Position numbers and translations under genes: made by a program. DNA of 64,000 bases, from the NCBI GenBank assembly GCA_013400975.1, contig WBMZ01010840.1, positions 62,001-126,000 of the forward strand, written 5' to 3'. The notes under the pieces are model-generated. The model had not been told where the DNA came from and searched no databases. It saw only the letters and a list, made by a program, of their open reading frames with translations. The DNA is from Atrichornis clamosus. Lineage: Eukaryota > Chordata > Aves > Passeriformes > Menuridae. Positions 1 through 14,300 of this stretch are shown piece after piece. Position 1 is the stretch's first letter, and each line of letters begins with the position of its first letter.

Positions 1-2320
1 AGTTCTAGCCTGTAGAGATTAGCTAAAGCTGTCTTGTCCATGATTTTCATCTAGATTTGTTTTGCTGGAAATGGAGAAATTGAGTAAAGGATGGGAGTGG
101 TTTGAAAAGCAAAGATATTTTTGACTGAGCTACACTTGGTTTAAGTTGATAAAAAAATAGTCTCGAGATTTATTATGATACCCCTGTCTTTGAGACAGCA
201 CATTTTTAAGCTTTTGTCAGAAACAGCATAATTAAAACCTTTTTCACTATCAAAGTATGCTAGGGATCAGTGTGGAGAGAATGAAGCAATATGTGCTGGA
301 TATGATGCTGAAGTGAATTCTTAGTTAAATGTGGTGAGAGCTGAGAAAAACAAGATCTTCAGAGCTAACAAGATCAAGCTGTGATGAATTTCAAAAGCAG
401 CTACCTAGAAGGAGAAGATGGAGTATTTAAAGATCATTGGAGAGGCTTTGGTGGAGCCAATGGCAATTAATTTAGCAGAATACAGGCTGAAAAAAGTCTG
501 AGAGTTCGGAGAACTGACTCTAGTGCATAAATAGGTATAGACAGCTGTAGGTTTATATGTTGCACGAGTGTCAGTAATAAAGCCGGACAAGAAATGGGAG
601 ATAGGAGCAGGCTTTAGAGTGATGAGGCCATACCTTGTTCTCCTGTGATGGCAAAGAAGTTGCAGAAATAACGTGAATGTCCAAGGTGGGCGGAAGCAGG
701 TTTCCAAGTGACCTAGAATGAAGTAGAGACAAGAGGTCAGGTGAGAATATCAGTGTTGCTGGTAGGGGAGAAGTTGCAGGAAAAATGGTTTCCTAACTAG
801 CATGATGTGTCATGGTAACATGAACTGATTAAAAGTAGAAATATGAGGATATAAACTGGTTTCTTTTAAAACTGTAAATATAAACTATTATCTGAAGCTG
901 CATTATTGCTCTTTTTAAAATTCGGTGTTTCTGATGACATATGACCATATTATTTATTGTGTTGTATGCGCAAAAAAATACAGAATCCAGTGTTTTAGGA
1001 AGTACTGCACAATGCTTTCATTAATACACTGTTACAGTAATAATTATCCCTTAGTATGTAATTGTCTCTATAGATCTTTCATAAATTCTTTCAATTTAAT
1101 TTACAATGTAGATTTCATGATGTGTTTGAAGAGGTGAATGACTTTCAGCGTGACTATATTTATTTAATTTACCATATAATCAAGTTAATGCTCATTCTGT
1201 CTTGTACTGAATATAAATTAGAGTTGTAGCATCCACAGTCAGTAGTAGCAGTTGCAAGCCTGTAGCAAAGGGTGAAATTAGAATGTTAAATAATATGATT
1301 TCTTGGGTGTGTGCATAATCCAGTTTCTTCATGAAAAAAATGAAATGTTTTCCAGCATTTTTAAATGGCATATTCACACTATAATGCTTCCAAGCAGTCA
1401 GTTTAAAAAACAGTAAAGACTGAGCGTTCTGGCAGGGTGTCTCTAAATGACTTGGAAATCAAAGAAAATGGTTTTTATGTATATAAGAATACCTCAAGAT
1501 TAAACAGTGTATTTTAAAGAGGACGATAACTAACTAAAAAGCCAGCAGGCCTCCCTGTTTAGTGTTCTCTAAGTTTATTAGGAGGAAGTTTTGGAAGCTT
1601 ATTGGGAAAAAATTGGAGACAGAATAACAGTGTTAGAATTGTGAGGCAAGATTCTTTCTTTATATGCTATAGAGCAGGGCAGGATCAAAAAGTGTTTAGA
1701 GAGGGGGGAAAAGATGTTTATCTACCACTTTCATGAAATGCGCATACATGATTTTTCTGTGGGATGTAGTCTGCCTTCACTGCAGACTGTCTTGATGCTT
1801 AGCTAACATTCACCTCTGGAGTCAGATGTCTGCAAAACACCTGTTACATTATTTTAAAAGTTGAAGAAAGACAAAAGCTTCTAAGCACTCAAATCACTTC
1901 TAAAACTGAGACTTAGATTCCCAATTGATTTTGTTTTTCACATTTTAATAAAATGTATTTATTAAGCTAGTGTTTCCAATAGTTTTTATTTAGTAAACAG
2001 ATTTTCTTTCTTGCAAAATACCTTGCATTTTCAATGTGTATCACCAAAATATGCTAAATATCTAGAGGGGAAATTCTATGAAATATTTTGGGATGGAATC
2101 AATAATGTAATATTTGAAGCATCTGCAGGGAAAGACCTTTTAGGTAACTATACAGTTCAGACAATAATCTATGGTTACTTTAAAAAATAAAAATGAAACA
2201 AAAAAGTCCTGTTGGCTCAATTATGTTTTGAGTATAAGTTGTCATTTTCTTGTATCTCTTTCTTATCATAAACTGTTAACATAAATTTATTTCAATGAAA
2301 CTATATCTTTAATATTCTAG
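1..2320 (+). other. ASPH: ASPH intron (3' part), no exon seen
   Basis: AT-rich sequence leading into the acceptor at 2319-2320, which follows a modest pyrimidine tract. I saw no CR1, LTR, simple repeat or ASPH exon in it. Its short open frames have no recognisable content. Upstream ASPH exons must lie before position 1. Confidence 0.7.
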
Positions 2321-2362
2321 GGAAAAGTGAAAAAGAAACTGAACAAGACAAGACAGAAAAAG
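2321..2362 (+). CDS. ASPH: ASPH 42-bp exon, charged linker
   Basis: The acceptor ends in TTCTAG and the donor is AG|GTAAGT. The exon starts and ends in phase 1: two bases finish an upstream codon, then 13 codons read [13 protein letters not shown], and the last G joins CT of the next exon to make Ala. This gives [12 protein letters not shown], which fits the lysine/glutamate-rich lumenal linker of ASPH just before the TPR region (about human residues 312-324). A symmetric exon of this size can be skipped without changing frame. Confidence 0.85.
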
Positions 2363-5300
2363 GTAAGTTTGAAAGTAACATTCTGTTCTGAAATTCAAAA
2401 CCGTGCTTTCTGGGAGGATTGATTTAAATTCAATTAAATAGGTGGGAAGCTTAGCTTCTCTACATCTTATGTAGAAAAACTGCAGTTGAATAAACATTCA
2501 GAGAGAGTGTGCTTATTGTGCATGTGCTTATTGTAAGTAAACACACAGTTGTTTCCAAGGCTGGCATCAATGTGTCTCAGTCAATCTTATGTGATCACAG
2601 AACAGAATGATAGAATTGTTTAGGTTGGAAAAGACCTTTGAGATCATCGAGTCCAACCAGTAACCTAACACTGAACCATGTTCCTAAGTAGCACATCTTT
2701 TAAGTACCACCAGGACAGCCTGGCAACCCTTTCAGTGAAGAAAGTGTTCCTAATATCCAATCTAAACTCCCTGGAGCAACTTGAGGTCGTTTCCTCTTGT
2801 CCTGTCACTATTTACCTGGGAGAAGAGACTGACCCCGACCTGGCTACATCCTCCTTTCAGTCACCTGTAGAGAGCGATAAGATCTCCCCGAGCCTCCTTT
2901 TGTCCAGGCTAAACAAGCCCAGCTCCCCCAGCCACTCCTCACGGGACTTGTGCTCCAGACCCTTCACCAGCTTCTCTGTCCTTCTCTGGACACACTTCAG
3001 CACCTCAATATCTTTCTTGTAGTGAGGGGCCCAAAACTGGACACAGGATTCAAGGTGCAGCCTGACCAGTGCCCAGTACAGGGGGTTGATCACTGCCCTG
3101 ATCCTGCTGGCCACATTCTTGCTGATACAGGCCAGGATGCCATTGGGCTTCTTGGCCACCTGGGCACACACACTGGCTTACGTTCAACTGCTGTCAACCA
3201 GCACNACTGCTGTCACACCCCCAGGTGTTTTTCTGACAGGCAGCTTTCCAACCACTCTGCCCCAAGCCTGTAGTGCAGCGCTTGCATCATGGAGTGATTG
3301 TGACAACTCCTGCTGTTTCAGGAGTAAAATGTTCAGGGTCATACTCGTAGTTTAGGATTCTGGAGGTCACAGTTTCACCAAACTCCTGCAACTGTGGGCA
3401 AGAGGCAGCCTGGGCTGCCTGGCCCCAGAAGTCAGGTTTAATTCTGCCAGCTGTGCCCAGCCTGGAGAGACAGGTGACGTGAAAATCAGTCCTTGCCAAC
3501 TCCATGATCACCTAGTAAGGGTTTATGTCTGGCTTAACATAGATAGGAAGAGGCAGAATGTATGATTCCAAGATAAGCACAGGTTAAACAGAGGCTCGCC
3601 GTGGTCTTCATGCATAAAGATGTTTATTCTCAGAGCTGGTACACAGCGAGGTGTCCCGTGTTGGTGCAGGAGAGGGAAGCCCCACTCTCTGGGCCTGCCA
3701 GCCCTGTGTATGCAGGGGCCCTGGGCATGCACACCTGGGTCCCTGTTCCCTGTCTCTAATGAGAGTGGAATGTATTTACACATTCCAGCTGTGGGAGCCG
3801 TTAACCATGAGGCTTCCCACCATGAGGCTTCCACCTATTTGTCACAATTTCTATGCAGGCAAAATGGAGCCTTATCCTAATCCTCCTCGGGTAGGTCTTC
3901 CAGCAAAATCACATGGTCCCTAACACAGAGGCAGATTTGAAGGAAAAGAAGTGAGGTTTTGCTGAAGAGCACTGTGATTCTGCTCTCCCTACAGTGGCAT
4001 TTGTTCTGGCCCCTGTCACTGCACGGAGCTTGCACAAGCTCCTTCACTGGGGTCATGGTTTGTTGCTGACAATGCCCAGAAACCTCAGGGCCTGTGCCAA
4101 GGGCTTCGGTGGCTCTACTCCTTTTCCATTCTGTTCCCATTTTCTGTGTGGCTGTTATTTTATATTTGAGTACGTAGAAATGCTACTTTTCTGATACTTT
4201 GATAAGGTTTCTTAATTTTGGTTTTGTATATTGGTATTTTAAGTTTCTAGGACTGATAAACCTGAAACATTTTATTTAAGTGTTAAATATGTCATGTATA
4301 AGCATTACATGTAAAAAGTAAAATTAAAAAAACCCACCCAACTTGCAAAGCTTGGCAATTATGCCTACATTTCCATCTATAAAAGGTAGATGTGGCTGGA
4401 ATATCTTACTGCACTGGACGTATAGACTTGATAATAGAAAAACCCCACCATTACATGCTACTTTTATTGACCTGTTAGAATGGTATAATAAAATGACATA
4501 CAATAGCCATCCAGTGTGGGTAAAAAGCAGTCATAGGCAAAAATACTAGCTTGAGTAAGAAACTTGCTATTATGTGATGTTATTCATCAGAACCTGTAAA
4601 AGAACTTTACAGCATGAAAGTATGACAAAGTGGAGTTACTTTCCTTTTGCACCCTAAGTGCTTTGTGGTTTTGTTTCTTTTTAAACAGCAACTAAATAAA
4701 TGCCATTGCAGATTACAGGATTTCTATAAGGTGAAAAAAGGGATGGGTTTGTTTTCTAGGTTAAATAGATAAAATGTTGTATCCTATAGGGAAAGCAGAC
4801 CTGAGTTTTTTTATTAACTTTGTTTATAGTTAAACTGCTTGTGTGACTTTCACACAAATTGAATTCTGTTGAACTTTTTTCATAGGTTGAACTGTTTTAA
4901 GTTCCCACTTTCAGTTAAAGTGTCTAGATATAGATATCCTAGTCACAGAAAGGGGTATAAAGTACTATTGATTTGGTTTGTTTTAAATTATCCTGATAAG
5001 ATGCAGTAATGAATTGATGAGTGATATATTGTAAAAAGTACTACACTGTGACTGATAAATGTAGAAAATTTGAAAAACTTAGAGAATTGGGAATTTGAAA
5101 ATTCATGTTTGGTTTAGGCTTAGGGTTTGCATATTATTCTGACAGTGCATGGAGATGTATGTGCAAGTCTGCATCTGTTTTGTGCTATTTGGACGTACAA
5201 ACTCCAAAGAGCCTTCTGTGCAGAATTAACAGCTTTGAGTGATCTTACAACATTACTATTTTTCACTGCTTCAGCCTTCATAGAACTTAGTAAAGTGTCT

Positions 5301-8300
5301 TAATACTGCTGTAAATTTCAGTTTTCAACAATATTTCATCAAGTTTATTAAAACTCTTACTGAAAATTCTGGTAATAACAAAATCCCCCTCTGGAAAGTT
5401 CTCTAAAGAACAAAAGTTAAAATAAACTTGTTTGTGACATACTATTACTTCAAGGTTTCTCTCTTATATTTAATTATGAAGGATTCTTTGTCTTCTCTGT
5501 AAGAATGTGGTCAGAGCTTATACTTAAATAAGTAATTTAAATGGAATGGATATGTGGCTGTTACAGGCCTGCGTGCAAAGAGATTTCAGCTTCCTGACAA
5601 GTGTCTGTGAGAAAGCAAGGCTTTCTCAAGGATGCTGCAGGAAAACAATCTAAAAGTACTGTAAACGATGGTCTTGTTATGAGACCAAAGAAGAAAACAT
5701 GAGGTAAGAGTTACTGGGTCCAGCCAATCCCTCCGGGGAGTGGCTGGTCAGTGAACCAATGACCTTATGTTAGTCCAGCGTGCTAAGGTATATAAGCACC
5801 TTTGTAAATACAATAAAGAGGTCGGTTTGCATCTACATAAGGCCGTCCGTGTCGTTGGTGTCCGGGCTCGCTAGCGACATGGATATTCCAGGTGAATCTG
5901 AGAAATCTTTAAAATGTTTCACAGGTGGTACAATACAGGACATACATGTCACATCCATAACATGTCTTTCCATCTGCGGTGTTTTTAGTTGATTTTGATC
6001 ACATAGACTAAAAAAAATAAGAGCTTCATTTTTCTACTTTGACTTATATTGGCATATATTAAATATTCATTTATATTGGTGAAGCATGGATATAAAAACT
6101 GAAAAGATAATTTTCAGCAATGATCATGTTTGTTTCATACAGTGAACTTCAGCATAGGTAATAATATTATAAAAAATAATTTTGACTTTTCAAAACTGAT
6201 AAGACAGTAAAAATGAATGCTATTTGGCTGGAGCACTCAGTTGCATTGCGTCAGGGGTAGAAGAAGTATGCATAAGCCAGGCTTAGGACATTGTCATTCC
6301 ACAAGTGACCCTGCAGTTGTCATTTTGATACCAGGGTCAACATTCACCACTGTTTACTCTAGGTATTTACCTTTGAAAAGGATTTGTAGGATTCCACTGT
6401 GGTACCAGTAGAGCTCTAACCCAAGGAGGCTGAAGTGCTGTTCTTCCTCTGGTTTTGCTGCAGGGTAAGATGAGTTGTCCCCTAAATTCCACTGGGAACC
6501 TTCACCAGAGCTCCACTGTCTGGAGAAGGAGCTTACATGCTTAGCTCACCTCCAGCATTGTCACCTCAAGTTAGGTGGGCTGCGTTCTACCCTTGCAAGC
6601 TCTACTTATAAGAGTACACACAGTCCCTCTTGATTTACATATTTGATACAGGCTACAGTCAAATTCTATGGGCTGTTTGCAGAATGACCAATACAGAAGT
6701 GTAGTTGTCAAAGTCCAAAACTGCTACATAAAGCCGTTCTGAACTATATATATAGGACGTTAGAACATTACCGTGTATTTTTGTACAGAAAGTCAATGGA
6801 GAAATTTCATTCTGGTCCTGTCAAAGGATTTCTTGAGTCCAGCCTTTGAGTGAAGCTAAAAGACTTAATGGTGAAAGAGAGAGGTGAATGATTGAAATAT
6901 ATGCCAAAAATAAAATTATCATTCTGCAGTTGTTTCTTACGATCAACAGCTAACCAACCAACCAACAATGATTTCATACAGAAAGCCCTGTAGAATACTT
7001 TTTACTGCAAGGGAAATTGTTCTGGAATAACTGCAGCTAAAGATTTATTATAGTCATTAGATTCCAGCTTTATTAGTCCCTAAAATGCCTCAGTTTTTAT
7101 TGTCTGATTACTTCCCCAGATAAGTTGATTATAGTGGGTTTGCCTGTTCTACCAGTACAGTTTAGAAAGATCTTTTAATTATTGTAGTGCCCCTGGCTTT
7201 AAATTGTCTAGATGCAGTTACTTGGTTTTATACCTTCTAAGTTATCATTTATAGAAGCCCATAAAACAAGTGGATCACTTACACTCCCTGTATCTCACCT
7301 AATGAGCTTCCCAAACAACAGGACAATGACAGGAGTTTTTCATCATCATCAAATTCTCATTCAAGCACCCACTGAGAGGCAGCACAATTTCCAAAACCAA
7401 TTTGGGTAATGATACAGGGCTCGTAGGAGGAGGGAGAACAATTACTTGAGCAAATTTTGAATTCCAAGTAAAAGTAATTGATCTACTAATATATGTGTAT
7501 ATTTTTCAGAACATAGTTGAAACTTTGAACCTTGCACTGGGAAGGTGGGAGGATTGGGGGTGAGATGGTAAGGGGAATTAGTAAAATAAAAGGTCGTGAA
7601 ACTAGTTGGAAAACAACTACAGACCATGATCATTGATATCTACTTGTCATTGTCCCACACTCAGAAGCTGCCATCCACAAGTTGCCAAGAGCATTATTAC
7701 TGAATTTGTATCACAGCAAGAAGAGGAGGGTGTTTAGAAAACAAAGCCTGTGGCCCCCCTGGAAATTGCTTCCTTAGTTTTTGACAGTTTAGGATGGACA
7801 GCTGACAGGAGGAGCATTTGCTGCAAGTGAGACTGTCTTGCATGAGGGAGTTTTTATTTCAGATTAGCTTTAGAGATGGCATAAGGAGACAACTATATAG
7901 TTATAACCTCTACAGTTAAATAATTACAACTTTTATAAAAACTTTATTTAAGACTTAAATCATAGAATAATAGAGTATTTTGGGTTAGAAGGGACAGCTA
8001 GTCCAATCTCTTGCAATGGGGAGGGACGTCTTCAATTTATCTGCTAGTGGTAAGCACAATATACAGTCAGTGCAGCAGGATTGCTCCAGTGTACTTTTCA
8101 ATTCAAAAACTGGGGACCGTGTGTCCTCAAGGTGGCTTTAAAGACCAGGCTTTATCTTGAATCCTTATGCCTTATGAAGTAATTAACTAAAAGCTGAAGT
8201 CCCAGCTCCTATCTGTTTTGCATGCCAGTAATAGCAGATGTAAGATCAAGGAAGCCATCAGGCATGCTCCCTTAACATTATAATAATATGAACGAATCAA

Positions 8301-11300
8301 TAAGTGAATTGAAAAATCCAATTACAAGAACCAAGCTACATTTATGAGGTGATTTGTTAGACAGGGAGTAGTGTCCTTCTGTCCTCACGTTTTCTCCCCA
8401 AGTCCACAGAGAGGTTGTAACGTTATTGTCTTGCCGTTTCTGAGGAACTAGGAATTTCATTAGACGACACGTTTAACTTGAAATACTTACGCTAATATGT
8501 AATATGGCCTCTCATAATCACAGAGCAGGCCCCTCTCAATTGACTATAAATCCTACAGCATTGGTTTCCAAACACTGAAGCAAGACCATTTATCCAGGTT
8601 AGATCAGCCAGACTCTGTCCTTGCTGTCAATGAACAGACTAGGTTCAAAATGTCAGCTCCAGCGCAGGAGGTAAGCCTGCCCTCCCACCCCACCAGTTTT
8701 CCTAGGCTCTGAACATAAGAAAGGGAGCAGAGGGCTTAGGAAAGGGAATCATTAGTACTGAGAGCAAAAGAGGGAGGAGGAGTAAAGGGCAGCAAGAATG
8801 GGTGAAAAACTGCCTGAGCTAGTCCCATTTGAGATATCTTCCTGGCTGTGGTTGCGCATCAGCTAAAAATCTCTGTGGTGTCCTTCTTCCTGGCACGTCT
8901 GTTGTGCCAGAATAAAATCACAAAATTGTTCAATATCTGCTCCCAACTTTTTATAAGGCATAGGAGTGAGGGATTATTTATGATACGTGTATGAAAGTGC
9001 ATTCTGGGTTTTAGAGATAAACACTAATCATTCTGGGACTTTTAATAGCAGCATGATATTATCTCCCACTTATTTTGCTCAGGAACAAAACTGTACATGT
9101 ATCCTTTGATCAGAGACTCAGAGTATGTCAGCAAGGGTGGAACAGTTCATGCTATCTGTTGTGGTAAAGGTTCCCCATGTTTTAAATTATCTTTTCAGAA
9201 AACAACTAGTTGAAGCCTTTACAGTGTAGAAAATACCTTCACCCACTTAAAAGCTGCTTTCTCTTATCTCCCTAGGATAGAAAAAGTCTGTTAATTGTGA
9301 AAGATAATAATGATAGTTTTCTATATTTTAGTCCAGTTCTGGCTAGTGATGTTGACTGTTTTGAGATACCAGAGTGATGTCTAATCAGACAGGTTTGTTT
9401 TCTCTATTTGGAGAATGAGGTTTTCCTTAGTCTGGATGATTGTGTTATATTTCTGATGAAAATGTGAAATGGAGAGATTTCACACACACACTCCTTCCCC
9501 CTTCTCTGGAGGGTAGAGGGGTTTTATTTGCTCCATTATAAGATATTTGTGACATTTCTATGAGTATTTTCTGTGTTGCTTTGGACTTAGGGTCATGTAT
9601 AATCAATTTTTTTTGCCATGTACTAGTTATCTCTTTTTTTTTTTCCTTGTTACTTCATATTATTGGTTTGGATGCACTTACTGCATTAACATAATTAGCT
9701 ACTTGGCATTTTATACCAATTTCAAACTTCGTGTTCTGCCCAGTTACACAAGACTTTACAGACATTTGATCATTGGAGGATGTTTGTCTCGAAATTCTGG
9801 AAAAGTTTTTAATTTCTTGATATTATATCTTCAGACAGCTTTTTACATTAAAAGTTGCCAAGTATCAAGAAATATAATTCTATGAATAAATCAACTTAGA
9901 GTTTGCAAAATTATTTTTCTGATGCTGTTTAGGCAATTACTTAAGATAAAAAGACCTGCTTCAGATAAAGATTTACAGATGATTTTTTAAATGTTATTAG
10001 TATTTTATTTTTACAGAAAAAGCTAATAATGGTGGTGGTAATTGCAATTGCTTTCTATCACAAGACACTGATTTTAATCACTTGTGACTTTTCTGAAATT
10101 ATAGTACTGAGATGAAATTTTGTATTGGAAAGGTTTTTCAATATTCTGCTGCTGGTGCAGGGCTAGGAGGAATCTCAGCCACTGGCACAGTGATGACTGG
10201 CACAGTGAGCTTCCGTGGAGATTTCTTTGGTTGTTAAATGAGAGAATGGAAGTTACCTGTGTAATTATAGTGTTGGCAGTAAAGTGTGTTCATGTATAAT
10301 AGTATGAGAAATTGTAGAACATATGACTAGGTGAGACCCTAAAGCTTACTTTGTCTCTTCAGTTGAATAAAGGCCTTATCAGCTGTGTGCATTGTTCCTG
10401 GCAGATGCTTATACATCGTGTTACTACAAATTTTCAGTAATTAGAATTCCACAACTGCCCCCAGCAACCTGCTCTACTGTGCTTGCTCAGAGATAGTAGT
10501 TCCACTTGTTCAAGCCAAATTTTCCACTAGAGCAATTTGGGGCTTTTTATTCCTTATCCTGACTAGGATGGTACAGAAAATAATTTATTCTTTTCATCTC
10601 TGCAGCTACTTTTTACAGAGCAGTGTGTACTCCTCTTCCAGTGGCAAACTCTTTATTACTGCCTTTTTACCCTTCCTTGTTCTTGCTTACTATTACTCTC
10701 CTCTGCACCCCAACAACTAAAGACAAAATATTTGTAAGCTGTTCTTCAAGAGTGATTCGATTATATTTAATAATTTGGTTACTTTCCCTTAATTCTTGTG
10801 TGCTTCTCTTGGTCTGAAGAGTATCTAGCACTGTGTTCATTATTATTCAAAAGGAATTTCTCTGTCCTTTGTAGAAGTAAGACTGTCACTGCTTGTGGTG
10901 ATGACAAGGTGCTTTTCAACATAAAACTAAAATATGACTGGCATTTTAGTTTTCATATGCCAAAACACATAAAATATTTAATCATCTTTCATTGTATGAC
11001 ATGTCAGGCTATTAAGTTTACTGCACATTTAATGTAATACATTGCTTTTTCCAAAATATTTTCCTTTTATTCTATTCTTTTCTTTTTCGTCTGTATCTTA
11101 GTGAGATATAAGAATGCTTGTCACCACTGGCAATTGTTTCTTCTACAACACAAGAACTAGCATGGAGTTTCTTGTAAGACTTCTTCCTAGCTTACTACTT
11201 GTTCAGTGGAAACTGTTTTCTCTGAGGGAGTCTTCAGAAACCCTATGACAGCAGTCCTAGATAGAACACCTATCCTTACATCCAAGGCCATTATTGGAAA

Positions 11301-14300
11301 TCCTCAGTAGTATTCTTGAAGGACCATAGTATGATACACAAAAGAATTATTACCATTTTAATGCTTGACACGATTCAGACTACAAACCACCCAAGCAGTT
11401 GTGTGATTGTGCACGACTTCAGTGACGTGGTATTTGTCATTGAAGAAAAATGGTGTGGTTTTTCCTCTGAAAGCAGATAAGTTCACTTCTTTGTAACGTT
11501 GAATTTAATATATTGGGTCACATCTGCTAAAAGATTATTACGCTAGAAGGAGGCAATGGGTAATTTATTAAAATACCCCTGCAGGGAGATAGCAGGCTAT
11601 CTGGTTAATATAGAGGAATGCTTGATGGTTACACTGAAAGCTCCCTGGTGGATCCTTTAACATAGGAGTAGAATGGGAGATGGAAATGATTGCTCGTTAT
11701 ATAATGTTTACTGTGTTATATTGGTGCCTAGCAGATGAATAATATTTATGTTAACAGCTCCTTTCCATCTTTTTATATTGATCTCCTGCTGGTCTAGACC
11801 TGATATATAATTGTACTGAAAATAGGAAGATAATGCTTTTCGTTGTAATGGAGGTGGCAAAAAGGTTCTTCCAACACATCAAGTTGGAAATGAAGGGAAA
11901 GATTTTGTATCTTTATGCCACAGACTGGTAAGATTTTAATTTACTTTTTTTTCTAAGCTGTTTCTCATCTCCTTGTAAACTCAAATGAACTGCAGAGGCA
12001 GTGTCTCACAGGCAGTAAGAGTTTCTTGGTGGGTGGGAAAGCTTCTTTCCTTTGCCTCAAAGCAACCTTGCTGTTGCCATGTTTACTGAGTTTGAGAAGG
12101 ACCAAATGACTCTTTCCATGAATGCTGAAAACTAAAAAGCTGACAGATAGCTGTCCTGTCTTAGTGAAATACAGTTCCTGTGTAGCTGGACAGCCTTAGA
12201 TAAATATTTTTATTCATGCCATAAAAACTGAGGATTTAACATTTTAATTAGAGTTTGCATTATTTCTTGTATGTATGTACAGCTTCCTACTTAGAGAACA
12301 GAAACTAAACCAAGTGTTTGGTGGTGATATGTGGTTGGAAGCTCCTCAGATACTGCACCCAGAGGAACTGACAAGCCTCAGTTTTCTTGCTAATAATAAA
12401 AACCAGTTTCACTAGGCAGTTAAGAGCTAAATGAGCCTAAAAGTCCTCAAGGTCATTTGCTTTCACTGGTTCCTTGGGCTGATGCTTCTGGGTTCATCCA
12501 CATCTGCTATTGAGCCAACCAGGCCTTAGAAATACCAATGGTTTCTTGAAAAACTGAGTTGGCATAGTTTTAGAAAAGGAAAAGCAAACACAAAACCCAT
12601 CAAACCTTTTGCATGTTATGGATTGTTCTTTTCAGGCTCAGTGATGTTACGTGAGAAACTGCTCACCATAGCTGTTGTTCACTGTGCGCTGAAGGTTTGG
12701 GGTGGAGGGATCCTTGCATTTGCAGTAAGAGCTGGTTCTGTGAACTTTGCTGGATTCAAGGGCTATGGACACTTGAAAGAGAGCCAGTGCTGTGCCCCTT
12801 AACCATTATTATCATTAAATGCATGAAAAGGCAGTCAAGACATAGCTTTCTTATGAAACAGATTATTGTAAGGTAAGACCAAGAAAGACTGGAATGGGCT
12901 GCAGATTGGAAAGCATTTCTCCTACATCATTTTTGGGAATAAACAAAAGACATTAAAAACATCTATATTATTAAGAAAAATGCAAAACTTCTCTTTAGTC
13001 AATGCAGTTCCATGATAACTACATTCCTTAAGAGCATTATTGTGTGCTGGAGTATAAATGCTTGATTTCAGATCAGGTTGCAATGAAAAGCCTCTCCACT
13101 CAGAGCTGTCTGAGTTCAGTGTTGAACAGAACAGTAAAAGTCTTACATAGAAAAAAACAAAAGTAGTCAAAGGTGTTTATTTTTTGTCCCATACAGAAGC
13201 AGCTCAGACTTCTGAGATTCTCTAATACTTGGATGGACTCAGTATTGGTTTAGCATTAACTGGGGCATTGGTCTTTCTCTGAGGTTTAACATAGACAACG
13301 TGATTTGTCTGCCTAAAACTCTGTGTAGGATCTGAGTCTCAGAGAGACACTGTCATTTAAGGAATCACAAGCACAGCTTCCAGTAGCATGTGGTGGTTTT
13401 TGTCATTCTTTAACAGTGCACCTGAGGACTTGGGAAGCAGAATAAAACATGGCTAATTAGTTACTTGTTATCCAACATACTTGCTTACAGCATTGCAGCA
13501 GTCTTGTGATGTTAGACTGTAGGATGTTTGGTTTTAACTTTACATATACCAGTTATATCATTTCCTGTTTAAACTTCTGCAAAGAAAATAGTCATTTTAA
13601 TTCTTTTCTTGTTACTAATTACTCTCTATAGAGGGGGTAAAAGCAGTAATGCATGATTAAAGCAAAAAACATGTGCTACTAATTACACATACACATAACA
13701 AGTAGTTACTTGTGTCAGATAATACATATTTTCCCTACTTCCGTCAAAAAAGGTGTAGTCTTTCTTTCTAATAAAGTGCGAAAGCAAACCTAAGGTGGGG
13801 CAAATGTGGAGAAAAACAGTTACCTGCTGGTATATCCCTTCAGTAGCACACTTGCATTTTTTTAACAACTAGGATACTTAATGCAACCAAGTAGACATTG
13901 TTTAAGAGTAAACTGCTATAGAGTAAGTGGCTGCTTAAATTGACACAATTTACTTCAATTTGCTTCCAATGCAGTTTACTTTACACAATTTACTTAAAAG
14001 GTGCTACATACTGCTGCTGCTCTACTACTTGGTGATAGCTTACTAAACTGTAGAAAATGTATCACTTAAAGAGGTCCTGACCTGACCTTTCAGTGTTTAA
14101 CTTGTTTTCAGCAAGAAGTTCAACTGCTTGACTTTTTAGGTCCCTTCCAACCTGACTAACTATGATTGCTACGGACTCTCCTAGTCACAATCACAGAATG
14201 GGCCAGGCTGGAAGAGACCACAGTGGATCATCTGGTCCAACCACCGTGCTCAGGCAGGGTCATTCTAGAGCACATGGCACAGGCTTACATCCAGATGGTT

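Noticed and set aside
10012..10060. Possible extra ASPH exon after TTTTTACAG
   Set aside because: No convincing donor, no match to ASPH sequence, and the frame from 2362 to 15128 already joins without it.
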